Shown here one piece after another: positions 17,241 to 25,887 of a stretch of DNA of 64,000 nucleotides (positions within the stretch are counted from its first letter, which is position 1; each line of letters opens with the position of its first letter). The stretch covers positions 11,868-75,867 of the forward strand of contig CAZKQB010000008.1 in the NCBI GenBank assembly GCA_964554795.1, written 5' to 3'. This DNA is from SFHK01 sp964554795 (GTDB taxonomy: Bacteria > Bacillota > Clostridia > Christensenellales > Aristaeellaceae). A program made the position numbers and the translations under genes. The notes under the pieces are model-generated. The model did no database searches. It was not told the origin of the DNA and was given only the letters and a program-made list of their open reading frames with translations.

Positions 17241-18161
17241 CTACAGCCACAGAAGCAGCCGCTCCACCATATCGTCCAGCACCCGTGCGCCATTGGGTTC
17301 GTTATGAATCTCGTGGCGCATGCCCGGGTATGCCTGATGCTCCGTGCGCATAAAACCGAGGCTCTTCAGGTATTTTTCCCCCGCTCCTGCGCCCTTCTCG
17401 CCTGCAGCGCATGGGTCGCACGCGCCCACGGCTATGAACACCGGTAGCCGACCATTCACGTTTTTCCAGCTTCGGCGGTCATACGCGCCGCGCATCAGCT
17501 CAAGCAGCGACAGGTAACCGTCCACCGTACCCGGAAACGCGCAGTGCGGGTCGGCCGCATAGGCCTTCACGCAGGTAGGGTCCGAGTTGATCCACGCATA
17601 CTTCGAATTCTCGCCGCGAAAGGCCGATGCATAGCTTTTGAAGATCAGCTTTTCAGCGTTCCCGTCGCGATAGCGCCCGCCCCGCAGCCGCTGCTTAAGC
17701 TTCAGATACTGAATGCCCGCGCCCGCCACCGGATTATGCGCCGGAAGCGCGCTAAGAATCACGCCGCTCAGCTCACTTCCATACCGCTTCAGATAGTTGA
17801 GCGCGCACAGCGAGCCCATGCTGTGGCCGTAAAGAAACATCTTCCTGCCCGGATACCGCTCTGACAGCATCTCTGCCGTTGTGCGCATATCCGTCAGCGT
17901 ACCCTCTGCGCCCAGCTCGTAGGTATAGCCTAAATCCTCCTCTGCGCGCACGCTGCGTCCATAGCCACGATGATCATTCATGATGCACGCAAAGCCCTTC
18001 TCGGCCCAGCGCCGCATCATCGGCAGATAGCGCTCCTTGTATTCGGATATGCCGTGCGCCATCAGAAGCGTGCCGCGCACCTCGCCCTCGGGCTCCACCA
18101 CCAGAACGCTGATTTCAAGCCCGTCCGCCTTAGAGGAAAACGAAAACCATTCTTCTTTCAT
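17241..18161 (-). CDS. Alpha/beta hydrolase (lysophospholipase/monoacylglycerol lipase type)
   Basis: The 306-residue protein has the S33-like serine aminopeptidase/lysophospholipase fold: MAHGISEYKERY (oxyanion region), NDHRGYGRS, the nucleophile elbow GHSMG near 112-116, and the late His in MRHEIHNE. It should cleave an acyl or glyceride ester in the cytoplasm; no signal peptide is present. The start was placed at 18161, where homologues begin with a short beta strand; its RBS is weak. It is divergent from the beta-lactamase-like gene. Confidence 0.88.
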   Translation of the reverse strand: MKEEWFSFSSKADGLEISVLVVEPEGEVRGTLLMAHGISEYKERYLPMMRRWAEKGFACIMNDHRGYGRSVRAEEDLGYTYELGAEGTLTDMRTTAEMLSERYPGRKMFLYGHSMGSLCALNYLKRYGSELSGVILSALPAHNPVAGAGIQYLKLKQRLRGGRYRDGNAEKLIFKSYASAFRGENSKYAWINSDPTCVKAYAADPHCAFPGTVDGYLSLLELMRGAYDRRSWKNVNGRLPVFIAVGACDPCAAGEKGAGAGEKYLKSLGFMRTEHQAYPGMRHEIHNEPNGARVLDDMVERLLLWL

Positions 18162-18211
18162 TGTCAGATACCCCTGAATTCCATACGATGCTCTTGAAGG
18201 GAAGTGTTTTC

Positions 18212-18976
18212 TTGTTTGACCGCGAAATACCTGCCCGCATCCACGCACTGCCGGGAACAGTGTGCCTGTGGCTTGAAAGCCTGACGACCGGCGAAGCCGT
18301 TCGCGTGAACCCGGACATACCCGTCATTGCAGCCAGCGTCATCAAGCTTGCTGTGCTGCTTGAAGCCTTCCGCCGCTTCGACTGCGGCTCGCTTGACCCA
18401 AACGAGCCCTATGCCGTACGGCCGGAGGATAAGGTACCCTCCTGCGGGGCGCTTACCTATCTGCACGACGGAATCAACGTCACGCTGCGCGACCTTGCGA
18501 CGCTGATGATCATACTAAGCGACAATACCGCCACAAATATCCTCATCGACCGCCTTGGCATCGAGTGCGTCAATCACACATTGGACGCGTATGGCCTTGC
18601 AGGCATGCGCCTGCGCCGCAGAATGTTTGATTCCGAGGCTGCCGCGCGCGGGCTTCAGAACACTGTGACTGCCGAGAGCGTCGCCCGGTTCTTCCGCCTG
18701 CTGTATAGGGGCGATCTGGTTTCGAAAACCGCATCTGAGGATATGCTACACATTCTGCTCGATCAGCGGCTGAACGGAAAAATTCCGTTTTTCCTGCATT
18801 CCGCAGGAATCCGTGTCGCACATAAAACCGGAGAGGACGACGGCATCACGCACGACGCGGGCATCATCCTTGCGAAGGAGCCGCTAATTGCGGTTTTTCT
18901 CTCCGCCGAAACCGACGTGCCCGCGTGTGAGCGCATGATTCAGGATGTCTGCCGCACGCTTATTCCAAAACGATAA
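18212..18976 (+). CDS. Class A beta-lactamase-like serine hydrolase
   Basis: The protein of about 254 residues has the three class A marks: S-x-x-K in AASVIKLAVL, S-D-N in LSDNTATN and K-T-G in HKTGEDDG. The usual ExxLN deacylation motif of penicillinases is not evident in its omega-loop region (RMFDSEAAARGLQN), so a peptidase or esterase role is as likely as drug resistance. No export signal is visible. The start is uncertain: TTG 18212 has AAGGGAAG upstream, and ATG 18188 is an alternative without a clear RBS. Its 3' end overlaps the convergent cupin gene by 17 bases. Confidence 0.8.
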   Translation: MFDREIPARIHALPGTVCLWLESLTTGEAVRVNPDIPVIAASVIKLAVLLEAFRRFDCGSLDPNEPYAVRPEDKVPSCGALTYLHDGINVTLRDLATLMIILSDNTATNILIDRLGIECVNHTLDAYGLAGMRLRRRMFDSEAAARGLQNTVTAESVARFFRLLYRGDLVSKTASEDMLHILLDQRLNGKIPFFLHSAGIRVAHKTGEDDGITHDAGIILAKEPLIAVFLSAETDVPACERMIQDVCRTLIPKR

Positions 18977-19301
18977 CGGCAATCATCACCAGATTTTCGC
19001 TGCCCGTGTTTTCCACACCGTGTCCATGGCCAGGGAAGGTGACCATGCTGTCGCCTGCCTGCACGTCGCAGAATTTCCCGTCGTCGCTTACGCGGCCGCT
19101 GCCCGCCACAAAGGCAAACATTTCCGTTTCACCCTCGTGCACGTGATAGCCGATGGAGCTGCCGGGACCAAGCGTGAGCCTTGCGAACAGGCGCACCTTA
19201 CCCGGCCGCTCCTCAGACAGGCTCAAAACCTCTACGTCGCCGTTGCCGCCGCGCATCTGGTGCTTGATGCTCGCGATCATGTCCTTCTGCTTATTGATCA
19301 T
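18960..19301 (-). CDS. Small single-domain cupin protein
   Basis: The 113-residue protein is a one-domain cupin. The first motif is GYHVHEGETEMFAFVAGSG, with both metal-binding His and the Glu, and the second is FPGHGHGVEN. It probably binds a metal and a small ligand, but its reaction cannot be told from the sequence. GGAGGAAGG precedes the ATG at 19301. It is 19 bases after the VOC gene and shares its promoter. Confidence 0.88.
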   Translation of the reverse strand: MINKQKDMIASIKHQMRGGNGDVEVLSLSEERPGKVRLFARLTLGPGSSIGYHVHEGETEMFAFVAGSGRVSDDGKFCDVQAGDSMVTFPGHGHGVENTGSENLVMIAVIVLE

Positions 19302-19320
19302 TCTGCCTTCCTCCGCTTCC

Positions 19321-19701
19321 TCAGATAACCTCAAACAATTCAATTCGCTCGCCGTCCGGGCCCTTGAAGAAGATGTTCTTCACGCCGCCATAAATCCAGT
19401 CGCAACGGTTGATTTCGTCATTCACGAACTCCACACGGCGCGCCTTTAGCTTCTCAACGATTTCTTCAATGTTGTCTACATCCAGCGCAACATGATCAAT
19501 GTTGCCCGCAGGCATACGCTCGATCTCCGGCTTTTCAATCAGCTCCAGCACACAGCTGCCTGCGCGCATGAACGTCAGATGCGAGCTTCCGTTCCGGAAT
19601 TCGTCGGTCTTTTTAAAATCGAGCAGCTCCTCATAAAAGCGTGCCGAGGTCTGTGCGTCGCGTACCTTCACACCGATGTGATGCAGTCCCTTAATTGCCA
19701 T
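19321..19701 (-). CDS. VOC family (glyoxalase/dioxygenase-fold) protein
   Basis: The 126-residue protein has the paired beta-alpha-beta-beta-beta modules of the VOC superfamily. The likely metal ligands are in LHHIGVKVRD, CVLELIE, IDHVALDVD and GERIELFE, which gives the H/E/H/E set seen in glyoxalase I. Methylglyoxal detoxification is possible, but many VOC proteins have other roles. GGAGGG precedes the ATG. Confidence 0.88.
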   Translation of the reverse strand: MAIKGLHHIGVKVRDAQTSARFYEELLDFKKTDEFRNGSSHLTFMRAGSCVLELIEKPEIERMPAGNIDHVALDVDNIEEIVEKLKARRVEFVNDEINRCDWIYGGVKNIFFKGPDGERIELFEVI

Positions 19702-19727
19702 GGTTCATCCCTCCGTTATTTTTTCTT

Positions 19728-19757
19728 ATCATACCACATTTTAACGTGAATCCGCAA
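19728..19757 (-). promoter_or_regulatory. Promoter of the VOC-cupin pair
   Basis: On the minus strand TTGCGG (19752-19757) and TATGAT (19728-19733) are 18 bases apart, about 27 bases before the VOC start. Confidence 0.45.
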
Positions 19758-19883
19758 GCGCAAAAAGACAATTCCCATTATAATTACGACAATGGACGGC
19801 ATCCTTGGAGCCGCACCCGCGCTGTTTTTCGTTTCCCAAATAACGTAGGGTATCCGATGCGGAACCCGAACGGAGGTATTTCC

Positions 19884-20639
19884 ATGAAGCACACGAATCT
19901 CAGGCAGTTTGTCATTACGTCGCTGTTCGTCGCACTCACGCTCGTTCTTGGCTTTACGCCGCTGGGAATCATCTCTCTGAACTTTATCAACGTGACCATT
20001 TTGCATATTCCCGTGATCATCGGCACAATTCTGCTCGGTTGGCGCACGGGGCTTCTGCTTGGCTTCTTCTTTGGCCTGACCAGCACGCTGCGCGCCTTTG
20101 GCATTCCCCTGCCCGCGTCCGCGCTGGTTTCCACATTGATGAGCGCGTCTCCGATTTACGTCATCCTCATGTCCATGCTTCCGCGTCTACTCGTGCCGGT
20201 AATCACGCATCTCACCTATCGGTTGCTTTCAACCGCACGCACGCACCTGAACATGCCTGCTCTCTCAAATGTCGCCGATTCGCTGATCTTTGCCATCGCC
20301 TTTCCCGCGATGGTCATCGGGCTGTTTGCGCTAAAGCTTCTGCCGTTTGGTGCTGCTGCCGCGCTGTTTGTCCTGTTTGCAGTGTTTGAGCTCCTGTTTG
20401 CCGCACGCACCGACACCGCCGCGCTCACCATTTCGGCCGTCGCCGGAACGCTGACGAACACCATCTTCTACCTCGGCCTAATGCTGTTGTTCTACCATCT
20501 CACCGGGCTGGACACAGCTGCCATCATTGGCCTGATCACCGGTACCGGCATCATCGCCGGCGGTACGGAGGCTATTGCCGCAGCCGTACTCACCACCCCC
20601 GTCGTCCGCGCGCTGAAGCGCGTAAAAACAAACGCATAA
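19884..20639 (+). CDS. ECF transporter S component, probably for pantothenate (PanT-like)
   Basis: This 251-residue integral membrane protein has about six helices and the ECF S-component opening MKHTNLRQFVITSLFVALT. It also has the helix-1 to helix-3 pattern LGFTPLGIISLNFINVTILH. S components bind one vitamin and share the EcfAA'T energising module, which is not in this window. The next gene, 16 bases downstream, is pantothenate kinase, so pantothenate is the best guess. The ATG at 19884 follows GGAGG. A perfect TATAAT at 19779-19784 may be its -10 box, but no good -35 box accompanies it. Confidence 0.82.
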   Translation: MKHTNLRQFVITSLFVALTLVLGFTPLGIISLNFINVTILHIPVIIGTILLGWRTGLLLGFFFGLTSTLRAFGIPLPASALVSTLMSASPIYVILMSMLPRLLVPVITHLTYRLLSTARTHLNMPALSNVADSLIFAIAFPAMVIGLFALKLLPFGAAAALFVLFAVFELLFAARTDTAALTISAVAGTLTNTIFYLGLMLLFYHLTGLDTAAIIGLITGTGIIAGGTEAIAAAVLTTPVVRALKRVKTNA

Positions 20640-20655
20640 TGGGAGACGTTCAACC

Positions 20656-21420
20656 ATGATCCTGACAATGGACATCGGAAACACCAACGTAAAAACCGCG
20701 CTGTTTGACGGAGACAGCATGATCAGCTACTGGCGCGTTTCCACCAACCGCACCATGACCAGCGACGAATACGGCATGCTGCTGCTCAACCTATTCCACC
20801 ATAAGGGGCTGGAACCGACGCTGGTAACCGGCATCGTGATTTCCTCGGTCGTACCCACGATCAACTATACCATTGAGCACATGTGCCTGACGTATTTCGG
20901 CGTCACGCCCATGTTCATAATGCCCGGCATCAAAACCGGCATTCACATCAAATACGACAACCCGCGTGAGCTGGGCAGCGACCGCATTGCCAACGCCGTA
21001 GCCAGCTATGAGCTGTATGGCGGGCCGTGCATCTTCATCGACTTCGGCACGGCGACCAGCTTCGGCGTGGTCTCCGAGAAGGGTGAATTCCTCGGTGGCG
21101 CCATCTGTCCCGGACTGAAAGTCACCGCGGACGCGATTGTCGACCGCACGGCAAAGCTTCCGCGCTTCGAGCTGATCAAGCCGCCGTCGGTCATTGGTAA
21201 AAACACGGTTACCAACCTACAAAGCGGCATTCTGTACGGTCACATCGGCCTTGTGAAGTACCTGATCGGTCGCATGAAGGAGGAGCTTCAGCAGGACTGC
21301 CGCGTTATTGCCACCGGCGGTATGGCCGTGTTGATCCGTGAGGATGCGCCGGAAATCGACGTTCTGGACGGCCTTCTGACGCTCAAGGGTCTTCGAATCA
21401 TCTATCAGAAAAACCAATAA
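20656..21420 (+). CDS. coaX: Type III pantothenate kinase
   Basis: The 254-residue protein matches CoaX: MDIGNTN phosphate motif at 5-11, NPRELGSDRIANAVA, DFGTATS and GGAICPG. It phosphorylates pantothenate in the first step of coenzyme A synthesis and, as known for this type, needs a monovalent cation. The start has GGGAG upstream. The pairing with an ECF S component gives a vitamin uptake-and-trapping unit. Confidence 0.96.
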   Translation: MILTMDIGNTNVKTALFDGDSMISYWRVSTNRTMTSDEYGMLLLNLFHHKGLEPTLVTGIVISSVVPTINYTIEHMCLTYFGVTPMFIMPGIKTGIHIKYDNPRELGSDRIANAVASYELYGGPCIFIDFGTATSFGVVSEKGEFLGGAICPGLKVTADAIVDRTAKLPRFELIKPPSVIGKNTVTNLQSGILYGHIGLVKYLIGRMKEELQQDCRVIATGGMAVLIREDAPEIDVLDGLLTLKGLRIIYQKNQ

Positions 21421-21432
21421 GGCTTCTAATAT

Positions 21433-21463
21433 GCGTCGCGAGCCATATGTTCGCGACGCTTTT
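21433..21463 (+). terminator. Terminator after coaX
   Basis: The stem GCGTCGCGA/TCGCGACGC (21433-21459) is followed by TTTT. Confidence 0.8.
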
Positions 21464-21468
21464 GCATG

Positions 21469-21497
21469 CAAAAAGCTCCTTCCGAGGAAGGAGCTTT
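21469..21497 (-). terminator. Terminator after the zinc-ribbon gene
   Basis: The 12-bp stem AAAGCTCCTTCC/GGAAGGAGCTTT (21472-21497), followed by T's on the minus strand, ends the transcript that comes from the raiA-like RNA promoter. Confidence 0.85.
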
Positions 21498-21514
21498 CGG
21501 GATCTATCTTATGA

Positions 21515-21796
21515 TTACTGACGCTTGGCCGCGTAGCACTCGCTGCAATAGATCGGACGGTCGGACTTCGGGATGAACGGCACGCGGGTGGGCTTGCCGC
21601 ACTCAGCGCAGACAGTCTCATACATTTCACGCTCGCCGGTGCCGTTGTTACGGCTCGCCTTGCGGGCATCACGGCAGGCCTTGCAGCGGGTGGGCTCGTT
21701 CTGGAAGCCCTTCTCAGCGTAGAAAGCCTGTTCGCCGGCACTGAAAATGAATTCCTTGCCGCAGTCCTTGCATACCAGCGTCTTGTCCTCGTACAT
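21515..21796 (-). CDS. Zinc-ribbon protein with two CxxC pairs per half
   Basis: The 93-residue protein starts MYEDKTLVCKDCGKEF and carries four CxxC pairs: CKDC, CKAC, CAEC and CSEC. They form two consecutive zinc ribbons, a pattern seen in small clostridial proteins of unknown role. It may bind nucleic acid. The ATG at 21796 has GGGGGTA upstream. It lies directly downstream of a structured RNA with a strong promoter and is probably on the same transcript. This is the position where raiA/hpf stands in many Firmicutes. Confidence 0.82.
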   Translation of the reverse strand: MYEDKTLVCKDCGKEFIFSAGEQAFYAEKGFQNEPTRCKACRDARKASRNNGTGEREMYETVCAECGKPTRVPFIPKSDRPIYCSECYAAKRQ

Positions 21797-21822
21797 GGAA
21801 AAATACCCCCACATTCGTAATC

Positions 21823-22046
21823 GGTCGTACGAAATCCGGCTGACCTGGTCTTTGCCCCCACACTCGCCGGCCGGAGCTTTCGCTCATACGCCTTCGCGCC
21901 CCACTACTGACCCTCTCAGCATCGCCGTGCTGGCCGGACTTACTTCTAAGCCGCACCATGCTCACCGGGACTTTGCCCGGGTTACGTGGATCGTTTTGCC
22001 TGCGACTGGCCTCGACTTTCAACCACAGACCCGTTTTCGTACAACC
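21823..22046 (-). ncRNA. Structured RNA, candidate raiA-motif RNA
   Basis: This 224-base stretch has no sensible reading frame but strong RNA structure. Its ends pair with each other: GGTTGTACGAAA at the 5' end (22035-22046) with TTTCGTACGACC at the 3' end (21823-21834), eleven to twelve pairs with one G-U. Inside are further stems such as CCGGG/CCCGG around a GCAAAGT loop. A perfect -10 box places the transcription start at the first base of the outer helix. The known raiA-motif RNA usually sits between comFC and raiA; here comFC is directly upstream and a zinc-ribbon gene directly downstream. The identity rests on position and layout, not on a covariance-model match. Confidence 0.65.
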
Positions 22047-22052
22047 TTTGCT

Positions 22053-22081
22053 ATTATACATGATGCGCTTCCGTTTTGCAA
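22053..22081 (-). promoter_or_regulatory. Strong promoter of the raiA-like RNA
   Basis: On the minus strand TTGCAA (22076-22081) and TATAAT (22053-22058) are exactly 17 bases apart. The predicted start, near 22046, coincides with the 5' end of the outer RNA helix. Confidence 0.8.
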
Positions 22082-22224
22082 GCGTTTTTTTACTCTTTTT
22101 TTACTGTACAGCCTAAATAATCTGTTTTTGTTGAATGATGTCAGCCTTTGGCCGAGAAATTCTGACAAGCTGTCAACGGAAGTCCACTCCGTTGCCCCAG
22201 GCGCTCGTCTTTTCACTTCTGTCC
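22082..22224. other. Gap between comFC and the raiA-like promoter
   Basis: This is AT-rich, with runs of T, and holds a small hairpin CAACGGA/TCCGTTG (on the minus strand) that may be a weak terminator for comFC. No gene is seen. Confidence 0.4.
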
Positions 22225-22971
22225 TCAAACCGTCCCGGCCCGGCCGCTTTCCCGCCGCTCGCTTCGCGCCAGTGTCAGCACGTAAACGCGCCCCGCTCCC
22301 GCCTCGACAAGCGCCTTACGGCACTGAGACACCGTCGTACCGGTCGTGCGCACATCGTCGATGAGCAGAACGGTTTCTCCGCGAAGCCCCTCCCGCGCAC
22401 GAATCGCCTCGCCCAGCGCCTGCCTTCGCGCTTCGCCGCTTTGCTTCGCCTGCTGCCGCGTAAGCCGCGTACGCTGAAGCACATTTCGATACGGTATGCC
22501 GGCGCAGGCCGCAAACGCTTTTGCAAGTCGCGCTGCATGATCAATACCGCGCGCGTTCCGCCGGATCCAGTGCATTGGCACAGGCTGAACGAAATCACAG
22601 CGTGGGAATCCTGCCGCCCTGTATGCCCGCAGCATCTCGTTCGCCATCCAGTTCTCCATACGGTATATACCTTGAAACTTAAACCGGCGAATCAGCTGAT
22701 TGACCGGCGGCTCATACACATAGGCCGCCGCAGAGGAAAACGGCGCCGACCGCCGTGCGCCGCAGGCCTCGCAGCGTCCCGCGCCGCGAATCACGCCGCC
22801 GCAGGTCTCGCACAGTTCCTCTCGTACCAGCTGCGTCAGATACAGCGGCTTGAGCTTCGCATAACAGCCGGCGCACAGCCAATCCCTGTCGCTGCCAAGC
22901 TCGCTTCCACAGCCCTGACAGTTTGCCCTCGGCGCAAAGAGAAAATCCAGCGCCGCACGCAAGGGCTTCAT
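22225..22971 (-). CDS. comFC: ComF family protein (ComFC-like phosphoribosyltransferase fold)
   Basis: The 248-residue protein has N-terminal zinc-binding cysteine pairs (CQGCG, CAGC, CETCG, CEACG). Its C-terminal phosphoribosyltransferase fold has the PRPP loop VLLIDDVRTTGTTVSQC. ComFC is known to be needed for uptake of transforming DNA in naturally competent bacteria and is found more widely. The ATG overlaps the recD2 stop by four bases. No ComFA helicase gene is adjacent. Confidence 0.92.
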   Translation of the reverse strand: MKPLRAALDFLFAPRANCQGCGSELGSDRDWLCAGCYAKLKPLYLTQLVREELCETCGGVIRGAGRCEACGARRSAPFSSAAAYVYEPPVNQLIRRFKFQGIYRMENWMANEMLRAYRAAGFPRCDFVQPVPMHWIRRNARGIDHAARLAKAFAACAGIPYRNVLQRTRLTRQQAKQSGEARRQALGEAIRAREGLRGETVLLIDDVRTTGTTVSQCRKALVEAGAGRVYVLTLARSERRESGRAGTV

Positions 22972-25160
22972 CGCACGCCTCCCATAGCCATAAGCCGTTC
23001 AGCCAGCGCACTGTACCGCCGCGCAATATGATTGTTGTTTACCATAGCTCGCACACAGTCCTCGCGCCCCGTGATTACCACTAGCTTTTTCGCGCGCGTG
23101 ACCGCCGTATATAGCAGATTGCGCGTCATCAGCATCGGCGGGCCGCTGACCAGCGGCAGCACGACCGCATCAAATTCGCTTCCCTGACTCTTATGCACCG
23201 ACATACAATAGGCCAGCTCCAGCTCCTCCAGTACATCCTCGAAATACTCCGCGCTGCGGCCGTCATCGAAGCGCACGGTGAGCGTTTTATCCTCCCGGTT
23301 TACATCGGTAATAAAGCCGATATCCCCGTTGAATACGCCCTTCCCTTCCTCGTCACCGCGCAGCCAACCGAGCTCGTAATCGTTTTTTACCTGCATCACC
23401 TTGTCCCCAAGGCGGAAAACCGTCTCTCCACGCGTCAGCTGCGGCTGTCCTTCAGGCGGATTCAACGTTTCCTGTAGCCGTCGATTCAGCTCATATACAC
23501 CCGCTGCTCCCTTTTTCATCGGCGTCATCACCTGTATGCCTCGCAGCACATCCAGCCCAAAATAGCCTGGCAAACGCGTTTTCACAAGATTCAGCGTACT
23601 CTGCGCAGCCTGTTCCGCCGTCTGCACGCGCTCAAGAAAGAAATCCGTTCCCTTGCGGTTGACAATGGGCATTTCCCCGTGATTGATTCTATGCGCATTC
23701 ACGACGATCGCGCTGGCCTCTGCCTGCCGGAACACCTCCGTCAAACGTACTACAGGCAGAACGCCGCTGTCGATCAGATCACCCAGTACGTTACCTGCTC
23801 CCACCGACGGTAGCTGATCCTTGTCGCCCACCAACACCAGACGTGTTCCGGCACGGACGGCGCGCAAAAGCGCGCGCATCAAAAAGATATCCACCATGGA
23901 CATCTCGTCAACGATGATCGTCTTCGCGTCGAGCGGATCCTCCTCGCATTTCTTAAATTTTTCCTCGTCGCCGCTGTATTCCAGCAGCCTGTGAATCGTA
24001 AGCGCCTCCGCGCCGGTCGTTTCCGACATACGCTTGGCGGCCCGGCCGGTAGGCGCGCACAGCTCGATTTTCCCCTTCGGCGCCGTCAGATGCAGAAGAC
24101 AGTTGATTAGCGTTGTCTTGCCGGTGCCAGGTCCGCCGGTAATCACCGTCACGCGGCGCGACGCAGCAATCCGGATGGCATCCTTCTGACGGTCGCTCAG
24201 CCGCATGTCCCTCTTGTGCTCAAACTCGGAAATTGCACCGTCTGAAATTTCCTCCTCGGCGTCGTCTCCACTCCCCTGCAGGCGCAGAAGACGCGCCGCC
24301 ACATCCGATTCCGCCTCATACAATCCGCGCAGATACACGGCGTCGATGCTGCCTGCACTCTCGCAGATCACATCGCCCTTCAGCGTCTGAATCGCCAGTG
24401 CACGCTCAATCAGCGCCGTCTCTACGTTTAGAAGACTTCCCGCATCCCGAATCAGCACCTCCCGGGGCAGATACATATGTCCGCCGACGTTCACCGCTTC
24501 ATCCAGGACGTATTTCAGGCCGCACTGCAGCCGCTGGTCGTCATTCAAGCGCACGCCCATAGACAGTGCGATTCTGTCCACCGTCTGAAAGCCCACACCG
24601 CTGATTTCCTCCGCAAGCCGATAGGGATTCGCGCGCACGATCTCGGCGGTGTTTGTACCGTAGCGTTTGAACACGCGCATAGCAATTGCAGGCGTGAAGC
24701 CCAGCCCGGTGAGATACACCATAGCCTTGCGGCTCGATCGCTGCTCAGCGAATGATTCCGAAATCTGCTGCGCACGCTTTTCGCCAATGCCCTCGATCTC
24801 CATCAGCCGCCACGGCTCGTTCTCCATCACATCCAGCGTACGCACGCCGAATTCCTTCACAAGCAGCTTGGCCGTCGCAGGACCTACGCCCTTCACTACG
24901 CCAGAGGCCAGATAACGCTCCACCGCGCTCTTTGTGGCTGGGTCGATGCACTCGTAGCCGCTACACTTGAGCTGTTTTCCATAATCGCGATGCTCCGTCC
25001 ATTCGCCTTCAAAGCGCGCGCATTCGCCGGCCTCCAGAAAAGGCATAACGCCTACAACCGTAAATGCCTTCCCCTTTTCCGGCTTTACGGTCAGGACTGT
25101 CCAGCCGTTCTCCTCATTGCGGAACACGACCTCGTCGACCAGTCCATCAAGTATCGGCAT
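22968..25160 (-). CDS. recD2: RecD2-type ATP-dependent DNA helicase
   Basis: The 730-residue protein has the RecD2 build. There is an N-terminal OB-like domain, helix-hairpin-helix elements around VVKGVGPATAKLLVKEFG and EIEGIGEKRAQQI, and the helicase core with Walker A VITGGPGTGKTTL. Motif II is IVDEMSMVD, and the C-terminal AYCMSVHKSQGSEFD is motif V/VI of superfamily 1B. It unwinds DNA 5' to 3' and acts in repair and replication-fork maintenance. Its start overlaps the upstream sigma-like gene by 14 bases. Confidence 0.95.
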   Translation of the reverse strand: MPILDGLVDEVVFRNEENGWTVLTVKPEKGKAFTVVGVMPFLEAGECARFEGEWTEHRDYGKQLKCSGYECIDPATKSAVERYLASGVVKGVGPATAKLLVKEFGVRTLDVMENEPWRLMEIEGIGEKRAQQISESFAEQRSSRKAMVYLTGLGFTPAIAMRVFKRYGTNTAEIVRANPYRLAEEISGVGFQTVDRIALSMGVRLNDDQRLQCGLKYVLDEAVNVGGHMYLPREVLIRDAGSLLNVETALIERALAIQTLKGDVICESAGSIDAVYLRGLYEAESDVAARLLRLQGSGDDAEEEISDGAISEFEHKRDMRLSDRQKDAIRIAASRRVTVITGGPGTGKTTLINCLLHLTAPKGKIELCAPTGRAAKRMSETTGAEALTIHRLLEYSGDEEKFKKCEEDPLDAKTIIVDEMSMVDIFLMRALLRAVRAGTRLVLVGDKDQLPSVGAGNVLGDLIDSGVLPVVRLTEVFRQAEASAIVVNAHRINHGEMPIVNRKGTDFFLERVQTAEQAAQSTLNLVKTRLPGYFGLDVLRGIQVMTPMKKGAAGVYELNRRLQETLNPPEGQPQLTRGETVFRLGDKVMQVKNDYELGWLRGDEEGKGVFNGDIGFITDVNREDKTLTVRFDDGRSAEYFEDVLEELELAYCMSVHKSQGSEFDAVVLPLVSGPPMLMTRNLLYTAVTRAKKLVVITGREDCVRAMVNNNHIARRYSALAERLMAMGGVR

Positions 25161-25887
25161 TGTATCCCTCCGTTACCGGTTCCGCCGTTTGTATCGTTTC
25201 AAGCCTTTGCTCCTGCTGATAGGTCTGCCGATAATAGTCCAGCAGAATCGTGCTCGCCCAGATCATTGCGCCCAGCACCAGAAGCAGAACCAACGCCACC
25301 AGATTACTGACCGCGCCTCGCACCCGATGCTGCGCGGGCGCTGAACGTCCGCCTGCCTTCAGACGGTTCTCCACCGCGCGCAGAATGGTGCCGTAGTCCG
25401 GAGCAATCGGAGAAGACGCAATTTCCCGTCGGCAAATGGCCGCAATCCGTTTCTCGGCTTCGCTGCCTGCCCGGCGCAAGGCAATTTTTCGCGTAGCCTC
25501 CAGCGTTCGGCGCACATACGCTGCGCCTTTGTTCATCACCAGTGCAATTTCCCGGCAGCTCATACTCAGACCATACCGTAGCATCACTGCACGGCGCATA
25601 TCGTCCGCTTCCAGCACCAGCCAGTCATACAGCTCGTCCGTTTCGTCAATTTCGCCGGACAGGCAGGAGAAAAAAGATTCGCTGCGCGCCTCCTCCAGCT
25701 CTGCCAGAGCGTGGCGCTTTACCCGCTCCCGATCGTCCCCGCGGCCGTCAATCATCGCGCTCACAAGCGCCCTCTCGGCCGCTCGCTCATTGCCGGTAAT
25801 CGCGTATGCCGCGTAATACATGCTTCGATAAGAGTCGCGGTATCGCTGCGCAATCTCCTTCATGGAAATCGTTTCCTTTTCATTCAT
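25147..25887 (-). CDS. Sigma-region-4-like protein with a C-terminal membrane helix
   Basis: The 246-residue protein has an N-terminal helical part (MKEIAQRYRDSYRSMYYAAY). A sigma-70 region 4-like helix-turn-helix follows (MRRAVMLRYGLSMSCREIAL, then VMNKGAAYVRRTLEATRK). Near residue 210 is a membrane segment (LVALVLLLVLGAMIWASTIL) with a short tail. A DNA-binding domain on the inner face of the membrane is unusual; it could be a membrane-tethered sigma-like regulator or anti-sigma partner. The start at 25887 has GGAAGGAGG upstream and overlaps the small membrane protein gene by ATGA. Its function is unknown. Confidence 0.75.
   Translation of the reverse strand: MNEKETISMKEIAQRYRDSYRSMYYAAYAITGNERAAERALVSAMIDGRGDDRERVKRHALAELEEARSESFFSCLSGEIDETDELYDWLVLEADDMRRAVMLRYGLSMSCREIALVMNKGAAYVRRTLEATRKIALRRAGSEAEKRIAAICRREIASSPIAPDYGTILRAVENRLKAGGRSAPAQHRVRGAVSNLVALVLLLVLGAMIWASTILLDYYRQTYQQEQRLETIQTAEPVTEGYNADT

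Noticed and set aside
21823..22046. RNase P RNA, tmRNA or SRP RNA
   Set aside because: Core signatures of these RNAs that I can recall (for example the tmRNA tRNA-like end) are not present; position and outer helix favour the raiA motif.
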